Positions 33,583 to 44,932 are shown, counted from the stretch's first letter. The stretch: 64,000 bases of DNA from Bisporella sp. PMI_857 (GCA_021307315.1 JAJSPD010000005.1:496001-560000); one strand, 5' to 3'. Numbers and translations: made by a program. Notes: generated by a model not told the origin, from the sequence alone.

Positions 33583-34938
33583 TGTCTATGAGGAGATGGT
33601 TTGTATGTTGTTGGAGAGGGATTGAGTTTGCTCAGCGCGAACTGGGTCGGCGGAAGCTGACAGTCCGTCGGCAGCGGGCAAGGTTAGGTAGATCGCAGGC
33701 AAACAATTCAACTCAACCCAGTTTGGAGCCTCGTGAATATGAATTGTGTTTGCGCGACGAGAATGGAGCTGACAGCTCTGGTGCTTTTGTTTATTGACGT
33801 TGTATGAGGTCGACCAATAATGGAGAAGTGTTGAGCTCCGGTTCTGCCTTGGGAGGTGGGCTGAAGCGAAGCGATCGAGGGGAGCTCCCGCCCACGAATT
33901 ATAAGGCGAGCGCAAAGGACCTATGGATGGGTGATGCCCACTCACAATTCACTGCTGGTGCTTGCCCTATCGCAGTGCCCGTTGCTGTTGCGCTGGATGT
34001 ATCGAAGTACCAATAAGGACAAATACTACGAACAGAGTTCCAGGCACAAAGTTTTACGTGGTGGAGTCTGGTTATGCGCTCGCTATGGTAAAACTGAGTT
34101 GATCTTGGTTGAAATAGGCAGCGGTAAATTGTTATGTATGGTCAATCTAACTCAATGATGGAAAACAACGTTGTAGTTATATGGAACGGTCAGGAATCAC
34201 ATTGGGCAGCGCTGCCTGCAGATATAAGGTACGAAATCGGTGTGAGTGCCAACGCAGCACGGACGGGGTAATCATCATCATCATCACCACCATCATCATT
34301 ATCCCACGCCTTGAGGTGAGGCTGTACCGTGTGGCTTGACCGAGATGGCCGTTGTTGGGGTCTAGGTGAAAGCTGTTTTCTTCTCGTCAATGCCCAATTT
34401 TGCTGCACCCTTGTCTGTTTCTGCTGAAAGGCTATTTCGATTTGGAAGAAACTTCAGTTCATGTTCTTCAGTACACAGCCTTCTTCTTCTGCCCTCGCGA
34501 GGCAGCAGGTTCGGTCATGGAAGCTGGGAAATCCACCATATCAGACCGACATTTGCTCACCGTTCGCCTTCGCCATCAGCTCCATTTCTTGGGCGGGACG
34601 GCAAGTAAGTTTCACATTACATAGTAAAGCAAAGCGCTAGAGAGAAGCAGCTCCAAAACATGCAAATATGAGCAGCTTGTTCCGAATTGGAAAGTGAGTA
34701 GGATACCGGGCATTGATTCCCATCGCATTATGTAAAGTAACGAGCCCAAAATGCCTATAACGTTAGGGTAAAGTCATATAATCGTGGTTACTGATCTCTC
34801 TGCCAATCAAAATGGCCTAACTTTTTAGTTTACCCACTAGGCAGTATTCGGATTAGTTACAAAACTTTATCCTCGCCAGCCCAAAATTTCAAAAACACTT
34901 CTCTGCTCATCTTGCTCCCAATATAGAGAACACTTATC
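33583..34938. other. divergent promoter region HAP5/FCF2
   Basis: About 1.36 kb between divergent HAP5 (-) and FCF2 (+). CCAAT pentamers on the plus strand lie at 33814-33818 and 34010-34014, roughly 230 and 430 bp upstream of the HAP5 start, and a third (GCCAATCA) lies near 34803. An ATC/ACC trinucleotide tract is listed separately. No gene is apparent. Confidence 0.4.
34271..34299. repeat. short ATC trinucleotide microsatellite
   Basis: A run of ATC units interrupted once by ACCACC, about 29 bp, in non-coding DNA. Confidence 0.8.
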
Positions 34939-35865
34939 ATGGCGGAGGAGGAGCACTCTGACGAGCAGCTTTTTCAGCTGCTCAAAGATGCTGAACAGCG
35001 TCTGAAGAGTAGCAAAAAGGTACAAGCAACTCGAACGCAGTCCTTACCTTCCTTACAACAAAGGTACGGCCCAGTGCGGAGAAAGTTTGTCGAGCCGCCA
35101 TTGACTCAGATATAGTATTTCAAAGGGCTCCGAGAATCAGATCAAGTCTTATCTCAGTACCACCAACAAAAGCGTCACGGTCGACCCTGCACATCTTGTT
35201 AGCACCGAAGAGAGGAAACAGTCTAGTGCGGTGCGAGTGGTAGTCGACCCTGCGACCGTGAAGGCAAAAGCCGCACATGTAAGCTTGAATCTTCTCTACC
35301 TTTTGAAGTACTTCTATGAGGAAAATTATCCAATTCAACATGACGCAGAATTTGGCCCCGTCTTGGGTGCCACCCTGCAAAAAATGATGTTCTTTATAAT
35401 CATAGTTACACTGAGAAGCTCACGGTGCTCATTTACGTTTGTCTTTGGTCCTTCTGATAGAAAGCTAATGCAGATAAACAGGCAAAGAAAGCAACTGCTG
35501 GCGAGCAATGGTACAACCTCCCTAAAACAACCCTCACCCCAGAGCTTAAACGTGATCTCCAATTACTGCACATGCGTGGTGTCCTAGATCCAAAGAGACA
35601 CTACAAAAAAGAAGGCTCGAAGCCAAAGATTCCGGAGTTCTCACAAGTCGGTACTATTATTGAAGGACCAACAGAATTCCTTACTGGTAGATTAACGAAC
35701 AAGGAGAGGAAACGAACATTGGTCGAGGAGATTCTAGAAACCGAGAAGTCTTCTGGTCGATTCAAGAATAAATATGGTGAGATCCAGGTCGCAAAGACTA
35801 GTGGGAAGAAGGATTACTACAAAGCGCTGAAGGCCAAGCGTAGCGGCCGAGTATCCAAAGGTTGA
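34939..35865 (+). CDS. FCF2: rRNA-processing factor FCF2 (three exons)
   Basis: Exons 34939..35019, 35126..35278 and 35461..35865 give 212 aa, as in yeast Fcf2. This nucleolar SSU-processome factor is needed for early pre-18S rRNA cleavages. Exon 1 encodes MAEEEHSDEQLFQLLKDAEQ. The diagnostic Fcf2 domain is in exon 3: AGEQWYNLPKTTLTPELKRD, LLHMRGVLDPKRHYKK, VGTIIEGPTEFLTGRLTNKE and ERKRTLVEEIL, ending with a basic KAKRSGRVSKG. The exon 2 acceptor is the AAAG before GGCTCC, the only one preserving the frame. Intron 2 (182 nt) is unusually long for the gene and carries a probable box C/D snoRNA. Confidence 0.95.
35307..35422 (+). ncRNA. probable box C/D snoRNA in FCF2 intron 2 (snR63-like)
   Basis: Within the 182-nt intron a CTTC (35311-35314) and GAAG (35415-35418) can form a terminal stem. 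They bracket a C-like box ATGAGGA (35316-35322, one mismatch to RTGATGA) and a D box CTGA (35411-35414). An internal ATGATGT (35384-35390) could be C'. The ten bases 35400-35409 (TCATAGTTAC) are complementary to GTAACTATGA of helix 69 in fungal 25S rRNA. By the D+5 rule the selected base is the second A of GTAAC, corresponding to yeast A2256, the site guided by snR63. Boundaries are approximate. The guide duplex is only 10 bp. Confidence 0.6.
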
Positions 35866-36575
35866 AAGAGCTAAAGCTTGAGCGCTCTATCAAAACCTTC
35901 AAGAACATACCATTGGTGTACCTCCACCCAGCATCAAGGTAGTCAAAGTGCAAATTGGCCCAGCCTATGTCTCCAAGCATCAAGACTGTACCAGTCAAAT
36001 GCAGCAAGTCTTGGGTCTAGGAAAGCCTGCATCTTCGCAATGGACGCGGCAGCGAACCGTAATCTTTGCACCCTCACTCTGTCTATGAGTAGATTCAAGC
36101 ATCTTCGGATGCGCCTCATCACCAGCGTCATCCGTATTACCTAGCTTCGACAGTACATGATGCGTCGTACGATGTAGACCCTCGAGCCAGTCTAATCAGT
36201 TTGGATATAGAATTCATAGATAGCATCCCAATCAAAAAATTTAAGAGTCCAAATTTCCTGCTATTTCCAGTGCATCGAGATGCGATTTTTAGTCCATACA
36301 CATCTTATCACCAAGATATGCTTCGGTCGAGAAAATGGCCCGTCTCTCAGAAGTAGCAAAGTCAAATATTTATTGTAATCTTAGCTTACCCACCTGCGTT
36401 AGCTCCATGTCATCGTAAAATACATAACCATGATTGTTAATCCAAGCTTCAAAAGCCTCTATACTTGGTGTTGTTCCGTAACTTCAAGCGGGTAATGCGG
36501 GCATCTCTTGGCGTTCTACCCAAATAATTTTGTCCATCCAGAACCTCGCGAGCGCAAACCAATTGAGATCCAAAC
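35866..36575. other. intergenic FCF2 to mitochondrial S10
   Basis: This holds the FCF2 3' UTR and the promoter of the next gene. I see nothing further. Confidence 0.4.
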
Positions 36576-37563
36576 ATGGCTACATCACTACGATTACCGC
36601 TGCGTCGGTTGACTGTGAGTCTTACTCTGCTCTTTAGATGCTGCAAGTAGCAACTAATACGTACAGGCGGGACCGATCACCAGCTCATCACTCCTGAGAA
36701 CGCAGCATACAGCTCTTTCTGCCTCGCCGTGCTCATATAGATTTCAATCGACATCGGTGTATGTGTTTGTATCACCGAAGTTTAATTAGGTCACTGACAT
36801 AATGTGTCCAGCCCTTCGCCAGAAATACGGTCAGAGAATACGAGGTTGGTATGATCGATGCACTTTTGCAACACTCCCTAACTTTCCCAATAGCCCACCA
36901 CCACCAGAAGCCATAGAGGGAATAGATATAGAGAAAGTTCGACTCCCTCGCGCCGTACAAGCAGCGTATTTGCGCCCTCTGCGAAGAACAGCAAAATACG
37001 ATGTGCCATCATGCGATCTCCAGATGCGTTCGTACAGCATACGAAACCTTGAATTCTTCGCAGACTTCGCCATGCGCGCCGCGTATTTCCTAGGCCTCCC
37101 AGCTTATGGTCCCGTACCTCTACCTCAGATAGTCGAGCGATGGACAGTTCCAAAAGCGAGTTTCATCCACACAAAATCAAAGGAGAATTTTGAAAGAAAA
37201 ACATTGAGGAGACTCATTCAGATCAAGGATGGACATCCGGAGACAGTGGAAATTTGGTTAGCGTTCTTGCAGAAGCATAGTTATTATGGGATTGGAATGA
37301 AGGCGAATGTTTGGAACTATGAGAAGCTTGGTAAGTTCTGTATTTTCAGTTGGATCTCGACCATCATTAATGGATAATTAGGCGTTGCAAAGGAGATGGA
37401 TAATAATATAGAGAATATGAAACGCGAACTAGATGAAAAATGGGAACTTTTGGGTATTCAGAAGGGTGCTACAATGATTGAGAAGGCTATTGAGACAGTC
37501 AATAAGGAGAGCTTTAGACTTGCCTCTGGTGGTTGGCCCCAAGTGCCTCCTGGGACGGAGTAA
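36576..37563 (+). CDS. RSM10: mitochondrial ribosomal protein uS10m (Rsm10; five exons)
   Basis: Exons 36576..36614, 36667..36758, 36812..36844, 36894..37330 and 37382..37563 give 260 aa. The N-terminus MATSLRLPLRRLTAGPITSS is Arg-rich and free of acids, as expected for a mitochondrial presequence. The S10 domain is clear: LPRAVQAAYLRPLRRTAKYD, VPSCDLQMRSYSIRNLEFFADF, PLPQIVERWTVPKASFIHTKS, KENFERKTLRRLIQIKDGHPETV and WLAFLQKHSYYGIGMKAN. The short exon 3 (33 nt) and the 49-nt intron after it were set by the phase-2 junction to SPPPPEAIEG and a CTAAC branch site. Reading straight through as one exon does not join to exon 2 with a GT donor. Confidence 0.92.
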
Positions 37564-38067
37564 GCACAATAAAGCATTATGTATAGGCATACATGTTGCA
37601 GATTTGGTGTATGATTCTAAGAGAATTGTAAGATACGGGAAGTGATCAAGAACTCTAGAGTCCACTTCTTGGTAGGCATCAGAAGATGGTCGTCGGCTCT
37701 AGACTGTACATATGTATTAGGACAATATCAAAAGTCGTCTAAACCGTCTTCCAGCACATGTGCGATACTGTTCAGATTATCATGATAAAGATTGTATAGC
37801 ATAATAATAACCTGAAATATGGGTTCCTCACTATTTTGAATCACAAGCTATACACCAAAATCGCTTTCTTTAGAAATGATCAGCTTTCATAAATAAGAAC
37901 ATAAGACCCGTATCCTCTCTTACTCTTCTGCTCGAACGTATTCTGTAATAGATATAAGTTATTGGTTGCTTCATAAATGAGGTCCGGCGTCATTTCACAA
38001 CACGGTACCCAAGAAAAATATTTGCTCCTCAACCTCATCCCTCCATCCTACGATATCTTCAGACAGC
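37564..38067. other. intergenic
   Basis: About 0.5 kb. It holds the 3' UTR of the mitochondrial S10 gene and the TrpRS promoter, with nothing else visible. Confidence 0.4.
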
Positions 38068-39451
38068 ATGTCCCTGCCTTGCAGGAATTACCTCTCTAAT
38101 AACCTTCTACGTAAATACAGTCTTCGGTCAATATGTAAAGCGCATGCGGCAGCAACCTCTACTCAGAGACGATTCAACCAAACGGATGCATCTCCAAAAC
38201 ACGTGATATTCAGTGGCATTCAACCTACTGGTGTACCACACATCGGGAACTACCTAGGAGCACTGCAGCAATGGGTCGAACTGCAAAATGCCTCACCTCC
38301 GTCTACTAAATTTCTCTACTCGATCGTGGATTGGCATGCCATCACCAAGCGGCAAGATCCACTGCTCTTGGCCCAACGCTCAAAGGAGATGCTAGCTGCT
38401 TTACTGGCAATTGGGTTGGATCCTAATAGGTGTATTATTTTCTTGCAAAGCTCGGTATGTTTGAGGTGTGGAAAGAAAGGATGGAGTGTTGGAGAATAAT
38501 GGCTGATGGAGAGCAGGTTCCGCAGCATTTAGAGCTCTATTGGCAGCTACTATGTACGACGACTTCTTGGGGACAACTTTCTCGGATGACGAGCTGGAAG
38601 GTATACTTTTTATATGTCAAGTAACCGAGTCGAGGCTGGATACTAACAGATTTATTAGAGTAAGGTGGGACTACGGTCCGAATCGAATCCTCTTGACCCA
38701 GCGTCTAGGAAACCGCCCATGGGGCTTTTCAATTATCCTGTCCTTCAAGCGGCCGATATACTAATACATAGGTATGTCTTCCTACACCTCTCTATTCTCA
38801 ACACGACTGACATCACATAGAGCAACTCATGTCCCTGTAGGAGATGACCAGAGCCAGCACTTAGAACTTAGCCGTAACATTGTTGCGAGCTTCAACCACA
38901 TCTACGGCTTCAACTTCGCGGCTCCTCAAACAAGACTATGTACTCCTCCTTCTTCTCAACTTCGCTTCGTGCTCTAACACATCCCAGCACCTACCAAGCG
39001 AGTCATGTCTCTTCACAATCCTGCCTCCAAGATGTCCAAATCAGACCGCGACCCGCGTTCACGCATCCTACTCACAGACGCCCCGGAGGAAATTCGCCTT
39101 AAGCTCGCATCTGCCCTTACCGATGACATCAACTCCGTCTCATATGATCCAGTAACCCGTCCTGCGGTCTCTAATCTCCTTGACATCCTCTCTTACTTCG
39201 ACGCTGGAAAAAGGACGCCTCAAGAATTGGGGATGGCCTATGAGGATTTGAATCTGAAAATGTTTAAGGAAACGGTTGCGGATGCAATCGCGGAGAACTT
39301 GAGTCCCGTGAGAGATAGGTTTTTGAGGATTATGGGTGAGGATGATGGGAGGTATCTGGAGTTTGTTAGGGATGAAGGAGGGAAGAAGGCGAGGGAGAGT
39401 GCAGAGGAGACGATGGTGGAGATCAGGAAAATTATGGGGTTCTGGCAGTAG
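38068..39451 (+). CDS. MSW1: mitochondrial tryptophanyl-tRNA synthetase (five exons)
   Basis: Exons 38068..38454, 38517..38600, 38659..38771, 38821..38939 and 38988..39451 give 388 aa. It charges mitochondrial tRNA-Trp. The ~45-residue N-terminus is Ser/Arg/Leu-rich (LLRKYSLRSICKAHAAATST), a likely import signal, before the bacterial-type class I domain VIFSGIQPTGVPHIGNYLGA, which contains HIGN. KMSKS is present in HNPASKMSKSDRDPRSRILL. Exon 4 carries HVPVGDDQSQHLELSRNIV. Other family segments are YPVLQAADILIH and the C-terminal anticodon-binding helices (ELGMAYEDLNLKMFKETVADA). All junctions are GT-AG and restore the family alignment. Confidence 0.95.
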
Positions 39452-40179
39452 ATGGAAATTTGTGTAAGAGTATGTGGGTTGTATTCAGTGTATGGACGCG
39501 GTTGGGAGGAGGTAGTTTTGTGAACAAAGGGCATAAACTGTAAGATTAGAGCATTGATTATTCAGGACCAACAATTCCGTTTCGCTCAAGATACAAGAAT
39601 ATTATAAAACAATGAAGTTGCGCCGTGAAAAATAGCTCATATATAGGGCGAGGCTATCGCTAGAGAATCGCCAAACGGTATATCTTTTGTGTCAGCTCCT
39701 GGTTCAGTACAATTACTATCATGATAACCAAGCACCAACCAAACAGACTACGAAGACCATTGTGAATCTAAGACTGGTCAGCATGGTATACCACAGAGAA
39801 AGAGCATTTAATGCTTACTATCTCCGGTTTTTGAGCAAGCGAGGAGGCATGAATGGGTATGGTAAATCTGCATATGCCTCCAGAAGCCTGGATCCACAAG
39901 ATATATAACTCCAATGACCATGGGAGCAACCACATAGACCTACTTCCATAGATGCTGACGACCTCCGCAGTTAATCCCAGGGGGAATCAGAATACAACTG
40001 GCTAAAGAGAGGAATAGAATCATAAGGTCTAATTCGCGAGACAGCGGGATTTGGTCTTGCCATCGTATTGGTGCTTTGTCTCGACGGTTGGAGAATAGCG
40101 GGTGAAGGAGGGGAGGACAGAGCAGTGGCGTGGAAACAAGACAAATAGATACATCCTTCGCGCCATTTCACACATCAGT
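39452..40179. other. intergenic
   Basis: No convincing gene. A minus-strand frame of 66 codons at 39971-40171 lies at the edge of the transporter relic but does not resemble it. Confidence 0.35.
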
Positions 40180-40830
40180 ATGTTCAACAAACGCAAATGG
40201 CACCAACAGCCTCAAAAAGCTGATGGAGGCTACCAATTCGAATATGCCTTTCCCAAATCAACAATAACCAGGGCTGCGCTTCAGGGAGTTTTCTCACCGA
40301 TCGCATAGATCCTCCACTTAATAGGTACAGTCTCTTGGATACAAGCGTAGCTCATCTCCTGGAAACCAGATCCTGTTCCAAGAATAGCGCCACTAGCAAT
40401 AATACGGTTATATTCTGGCCAGTGCCGCCTACTATACAGCCAATGGCACTGACAACTATACTAAAAAGCATAAAGTTCCTTCTCCCGAAGATGTGGCTAA
40501 GACGAACTCCCACGCCAACGAAGACAGATGCACACTACCAAAAGATTAGTCCAAAATTCTTGTTGTGGTGAAGCATATATTATTAATTTCTTACCTAAAC
40601 TTATAAGACAGAACAGATAGAGGTCTACCACGTTACAAACTAGTTCACCACTTTCCAGTGTCCAAGAAACCGTAATCCGGGTAGAATCCGGGTCAGGTTC
40701 TAACTTCACATTATCGTCGATAGCGTTATTGGAGGGATAAGCAATGTTAAAATATAGGCATTAAGCTGCATCATTAACGCCAAAAACGCAAGAGCAATCT
40801 GCAGATTCGGCCTAGGCCTATCTCCAGGAA
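40180..40830 (-). pseudogene. relic of an MFS transporter (N-terminal part)
   Basis: Translated pieces on the minus strand in different frames resemble the first membrane segments of a fungal 14-TM MFS efflux pump. From 40830 down: LQIALAFLALMMQLNAYILT and LLIPPITLST (TM1), then LEPDPDSTRITVSWTLESG, then VRLSHIFGRRNFMLFSIVVS with SAIGCIVGGTGQNIT, then after a frameshift VIASGAILGTGSGFQEMSYA and CIQETVPIKWR. Internal stops and at least one frameshift separate these pieces, and the remaining two thirds of such a protein is missing. It is a decayed copy. Substrate unknown. Confidence 0.7.
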
Positions 40831-42004
40831 AAGACTCTAGCTACCAGAGACTAGCAAGGCTTCCGTTTGAGTAGTCTCTAGTTTCAAAGCTATTTCGATA
40901 ATTCGTGTTCTTAGTTGACTGCCAGCTATGCCGACGGGTTCTTTGGCAGGAAACGTGTGGTATTACTTGCATTTTGGCTTCGTTTTGTGCAACACAACTC
41001 AACGCCGGAAACATTTGCTCAAGGCAAAAACAACGGATCTACCCTCACCTACGGGGTATTACTAGGTCCGCTCTCCATATAGGGAACTTCGGATACGCCA
41101 ATAGGGCCTGTGGTAAGATATCACTTTACTGGGTCTTTCTAACATCAAAACCACTGCAATGGGATAGTTGACGACAGGAATGTCGATAGGGCGTGTCGAT
41201 CATTGTACATATAAGAGACGATTGGGCACGTAGCAGGGTATGCAACAAGAATAATTCTAGACCGCTGAGTCTGGGTAACAAGGTAAATGGGGTAGGTCAT
41301 CCCGAAATACTCGGGAAGGGTTATCCGGGGTTCTGTATTGCTTGTTTGTAATTGTCCCTTGGTAATGTCGGCGTTTGGGTCGTCAAAATGTTTATTCCGT
41401 GATGTTTTCAAGCATATCTTGTAGTCAAGCCTTATTTTTGGCCGCCTCATTTCAAGACATATTGTATCAAGAATGTAACCCCAGACTGAGTATGCAGGAT
41501 CCGGTGAATACACTGTATTTCCATTAAGACAGAGAATTAGCTAGAAGAAGTAGAAGACTTATGTCGGATGGCTCTGCGACCAGGCAACGCGTTTGACAGT
41601 CACCTGCCTATTTGTCCATGTGATAACCGATACTGGGATATATCCCCTGGGAATTGGGCATTTCCTATTATACAACGTAGTCGTGCTAGGAATCGTATGA
41701 CCCTAGATCTATCAATCGCGCGATGGCACCGCAGATCTTTAGCCATGGAACATATGAACTGTTTCTCATAAAAGAGTTGCATGGTTGTGACGCATTTCGA
41801 GTGCAGTGTCGATGTTAAGCAGGCTACTGAGGGTCAGTAGGTCATCCAAAACCTCTGTAAAAGATCTTACCATTGGTCTCAGAGTCAGACCTAAAGCACT
41901 GTCCGTTTCTCTGATATGCGAAATGTTGAGGATCGAATAGCTGGTATTGGTGAGAGGGCTGCGTTTACGACATAGGAACTGAAAGTTTGGCCCCGAATAC
42001 ACGT
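40831..42004. other. degenerate region without recognisable gene
   Basis: Three minus-strand frames (41145-41513, 41600-41782 and 41766-42008) have no recognisable motifs and no clear splice connection. They may be decayed coding sequence like the adjacent transporter relic. I do not call them genes. Confidence 0.3.
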
Positions 42005-42789
42005 TCAACTACTGCATGGTTCCTTGAAGCCTTCGGTACTTGACCGGATGGTAGTTTCATTTGTAGTGGGATTGACCTGACTCCGTTCACTCTCTCTAGC
42101 TTGATCACTAGTTCTAGAATCAACTGTCATATGCTGACTACTCTCGTCGGCGTGAGTACTTGGCGCAGAGCCGGTTGACATAGGCTGATTACTTTCGCCA
42201 ACCTGTCCTTCTGATGTAGACCGAGGAGCATCTGGCATTCGCTCATCGCTAGAGCAAGATCCAGACGCATCATGACTGTTGTCTAGCTCTCTATAGCGAC
42301 TTTCAGGTTGAGAATTGACTTCTTTGGGCTCTTCAAGCGGCAAATTCCAGTCAGAGGTAAAACACTGCCTCTGAAACTCTTCAAAACCACCATTGCTCCG
42401 TTTCTCTGAGGCTGCGAGTGCCTGCGTGACCCAACTTTTATCAAAGCGGCCAGCACGGCCATCCTCTTTGAAGGCAGCCATATCAGTCTTGAATTTCTCT
42501 GAGTCCGCACCATGGATTGGAAGGCATTCCAGAGACGAAGCAACCAAAGTTTCCACTGCTAAAGGATGACTTAGAATTGCCTATGATTGCTTTAGATTTT
42601 GAATAATAACAGGAAATCTGCATTGCCTACTAGAAGGTCAGTCTCCTCACTGTAGAGCGAGCACTTATCGTCTTCAAGAATATCAACATCATCATATTTG
42701 CTGTAGTCTTTGGCTTTCTTCGCAGCACGGCCTTTGAGTGGTGTAGCTTTACGCTTTGATTTGTTCTTGCCATTACCATTACGAGCCAT
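42005..42789 (-). CDS. hypothetical protein, Lys-rich N-terminus (two exons)
   Basis: Proposed exons complement(42627..42789, 42005..42555) give 237 aa. Exon 1 encodes MARNGNGKNKSKRKATPLKG then a KKAKDYSKYDD nuclear-localisation-like stretch. Exon 2 is a long undisturbed frame: LVASSLECLPIHGADSEKF, then FDKSWVTQALAASEKRSNGG, then a Ser/Glu/Thr-rich disordered tail. The frames join only if the intron starts with GC (GCAATG) after a phase-1 G. The nearby GT donor would switch to another, less protein-like frame. No family recognised. It is divergent from sec22. Confidence 0.5.
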
Positions 42790-43565
42790 TATAATATGGA
42801 AGATGAATCCTCAAAATATAGGTACTAAAAGCAAAAGACCTGGTGAACAGCTTGCTTGCTTCTGAGCTGAATTAAGGAAGAGTGATTAGCAGAGCACGAC
42901 AGAATCCCCGGTTTGGCAATACGATATGATGCTAAAGCTCACTTTTATAGAAATGCTCTAGTCAATCTTGCATTAGAAAACAATCTCTCTGTAGAACATT
43001 CAATTTCAGAATCTCATTCAGAATGATCGGGTCTGCCCTCATCCTAGTTTAAGTAAACGAAGGATTGTGAGTAGGTTCTGAGAAGTGCTAGTACTAGTTT
43101 TCAAGAAAAGAAATAAACCCTTCTTTGATATGGATAAGGATAATTTGCAGAGACGTTTTTTAGGGAACACAGCAGGACTTACAAGATAAATTTTTGAATT
43201 TTATCATGGTAGACATGGGAAATGAATGTGAAGAAGTCCGTTTAAGAACGTTTATTATTGCTATCCTAATATTTGAGGCAAGAAAGAAGCACCTGGCTGT
43301 GCGGCACTGTGCATAAACTGATCAAAGCGCCCTGTACCTGCCAGTTTAATTTAGTGACAAAGCTTACTGGTTGGAAGCTACGTATGAACTGTATATCTGT
43401 CAAAGAGTTTAGAAGCTTGCTTGTGCCAAACAACCTGGTCTCTTCTATTCTTTAACAACAGCGTTCTGTGTCAATCGCCGATCACTGCAGGTTTCCACAG
43501 AACAACAATTCAGAACTTGGGAATACACTACCGCGACTTCAGGAAGAGCTCTAGAAACAGGCGCG
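42790..43565. other. divergent promoter region upstream of sec22
   Basis: About 0.78 kb between divergent genes, AT-rich in its first half. No further gene is seen. Confidence 0.4.
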
Positions 43566-44932
43566 ATGATTAGATCCACACAGATTGCGAGGCTAGATGG
43601 TACTCTGCTCTCAGGGATTTTTTTGAGATCGCATGCTGATCTGTTACCTAGGCTTAATGCTCTGTGCATCTGTTGACGATGAACAAGTACGAGAATATTG
43701 GCACTTTCCAGAAGTATAAGCTGACCATTTACTTGCCAGACCGAATCGTCCCTCGCCGAGATCAAGTCTCAAGTTAAGATGGTCTTGCGAAGATTGAATC
43801 GGAATTCAGAACAACAAGCTAGCATCGAGAGTGGCGCATACACCCTACAGTACGTATAATTATACAGGACTTCCGCATAGCAGAGATTTTCGTCCATACT
43901 ACGCGAAGCATGGCAGCACAACAGTTGGGGTTTGCCAGGAAACCCGATTTTGTAGATCTTGAGACATGCAAAGAATAGGCAGATGTAAGGGGATGCTTTG
44001 TGTTCGATCGAATGATGGGTTGGGCTGTAGAGAGCTCTACATACTAGCAAGTGCTAGAGTAGTTCAGGTTTGTGAATATATTTGTTCTCAGCCGAAGATC
44101 GCCTTAATACAGCAAACTTGGAAATGAAGTCTTCTCGCATCTGAGATATTCAGATGGCCAAGCTGCGGTGCTGATATTGCATCGGGCATGGACAATCCTG
44201 GAAACACAAAGCCTCTGCTTTTCGTTGATCAATATACATATATGGACTCAGTTACCTTTCTATGAAGTTAGCTACAGGGCTGTACATATTTTTCGTTGTG
44301 GGACGTCCAGCTCATATGTCTCTCTTTACTTGTGGAATCAGTGCAATAATTGATCAGTAGAGATATTAAACTCTGCTCGCGTTGTTGTATATTGCCATTT
44401 CGTAGTTTTGGCGGCAGCAATTGCACATTATATTTCCGCTCACAATTAGCTAACATATAACAGCTACCTCATCTCCCAAGACATCGTATTTCTGTGCATA
44501 TCGGAGAAATCATACCCTCGAAAACTAGCCTTCACCTATCTCTCCGATCTGTCAACCGAATTTAACACTACCTATCCATCCTCACAAGTTCTCTCGCCAA
44601 GTCTACGACCTTATGCCTTCATGGAGTTCGATACATTTATATCCCGAACGAAAGCCACATATTCCGATACCCGTGCCTCCCAGAATCTTGACAAGCTGAA
44701 CGACGAGCTTAGAGATGTCACGAAGGTTATGACAAAGAATATCGAAGATTTATTGTACAGAGGCGATAGTTTAGAGCGTATGGGCGAGGTGAGCAGCCGA
44801 TTAAGAGAGGACAGCTTGAAGTATAGGAAGGCAGCAGTGAGGATCAACTGGGAATTACTGCTGAAGCAGTATGGACCAATAGGCGGCTTGGCATTCTTCA
44901 TGCTTGTGTTCATATGGTGGAGATTCTTTTGA
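43566..44932 (+). CDS. SEC22: R-SNARE Sec22 (four exons)
   Basis: Exons 43566..43599, 43652..43686, 43740..43849 and 44464..44932 give 215 aa, the usual length. Sec22 drives ER-Golgi vesicle fusion in both directions. The longin domain starts MIRSTQIARLDGLMLCASVDDEQ and continues with IESGAYTLHYLISQDIVFLC and SYPRKLAFTYLSDLSTEF. The SNARE motif LDKLNDELRDVTKVMTKNIE includes, just after it, the zero-layer Arg in DLLYRGDSLERM. A single C-terminal membrane anchor (GGLAFFMLVFIWWRFF) ends the protein. Exons 1-3 are short and easily missed. Intron 3 is 614 nt, several times the size of most other introns here. Confidence 0.95.

Noticed and set aside
36802..36893. Continuous frame upstream of mitochondrial S10 (ALRQKYGQRIRGWYDRCTF...) as coding
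   Set aside because: It cannot be joined to exon 2 in phase by a GT donor. A 33-nt exon and 49-nt intron with a CTAAC branch site fit better.
41145..41513. 122-codon minus-strand frame
   Set aside because: No motif or family resemblance, and the neighbourhood is degenerate. It could be decayed coding sequence but cannot be supported as a gene.
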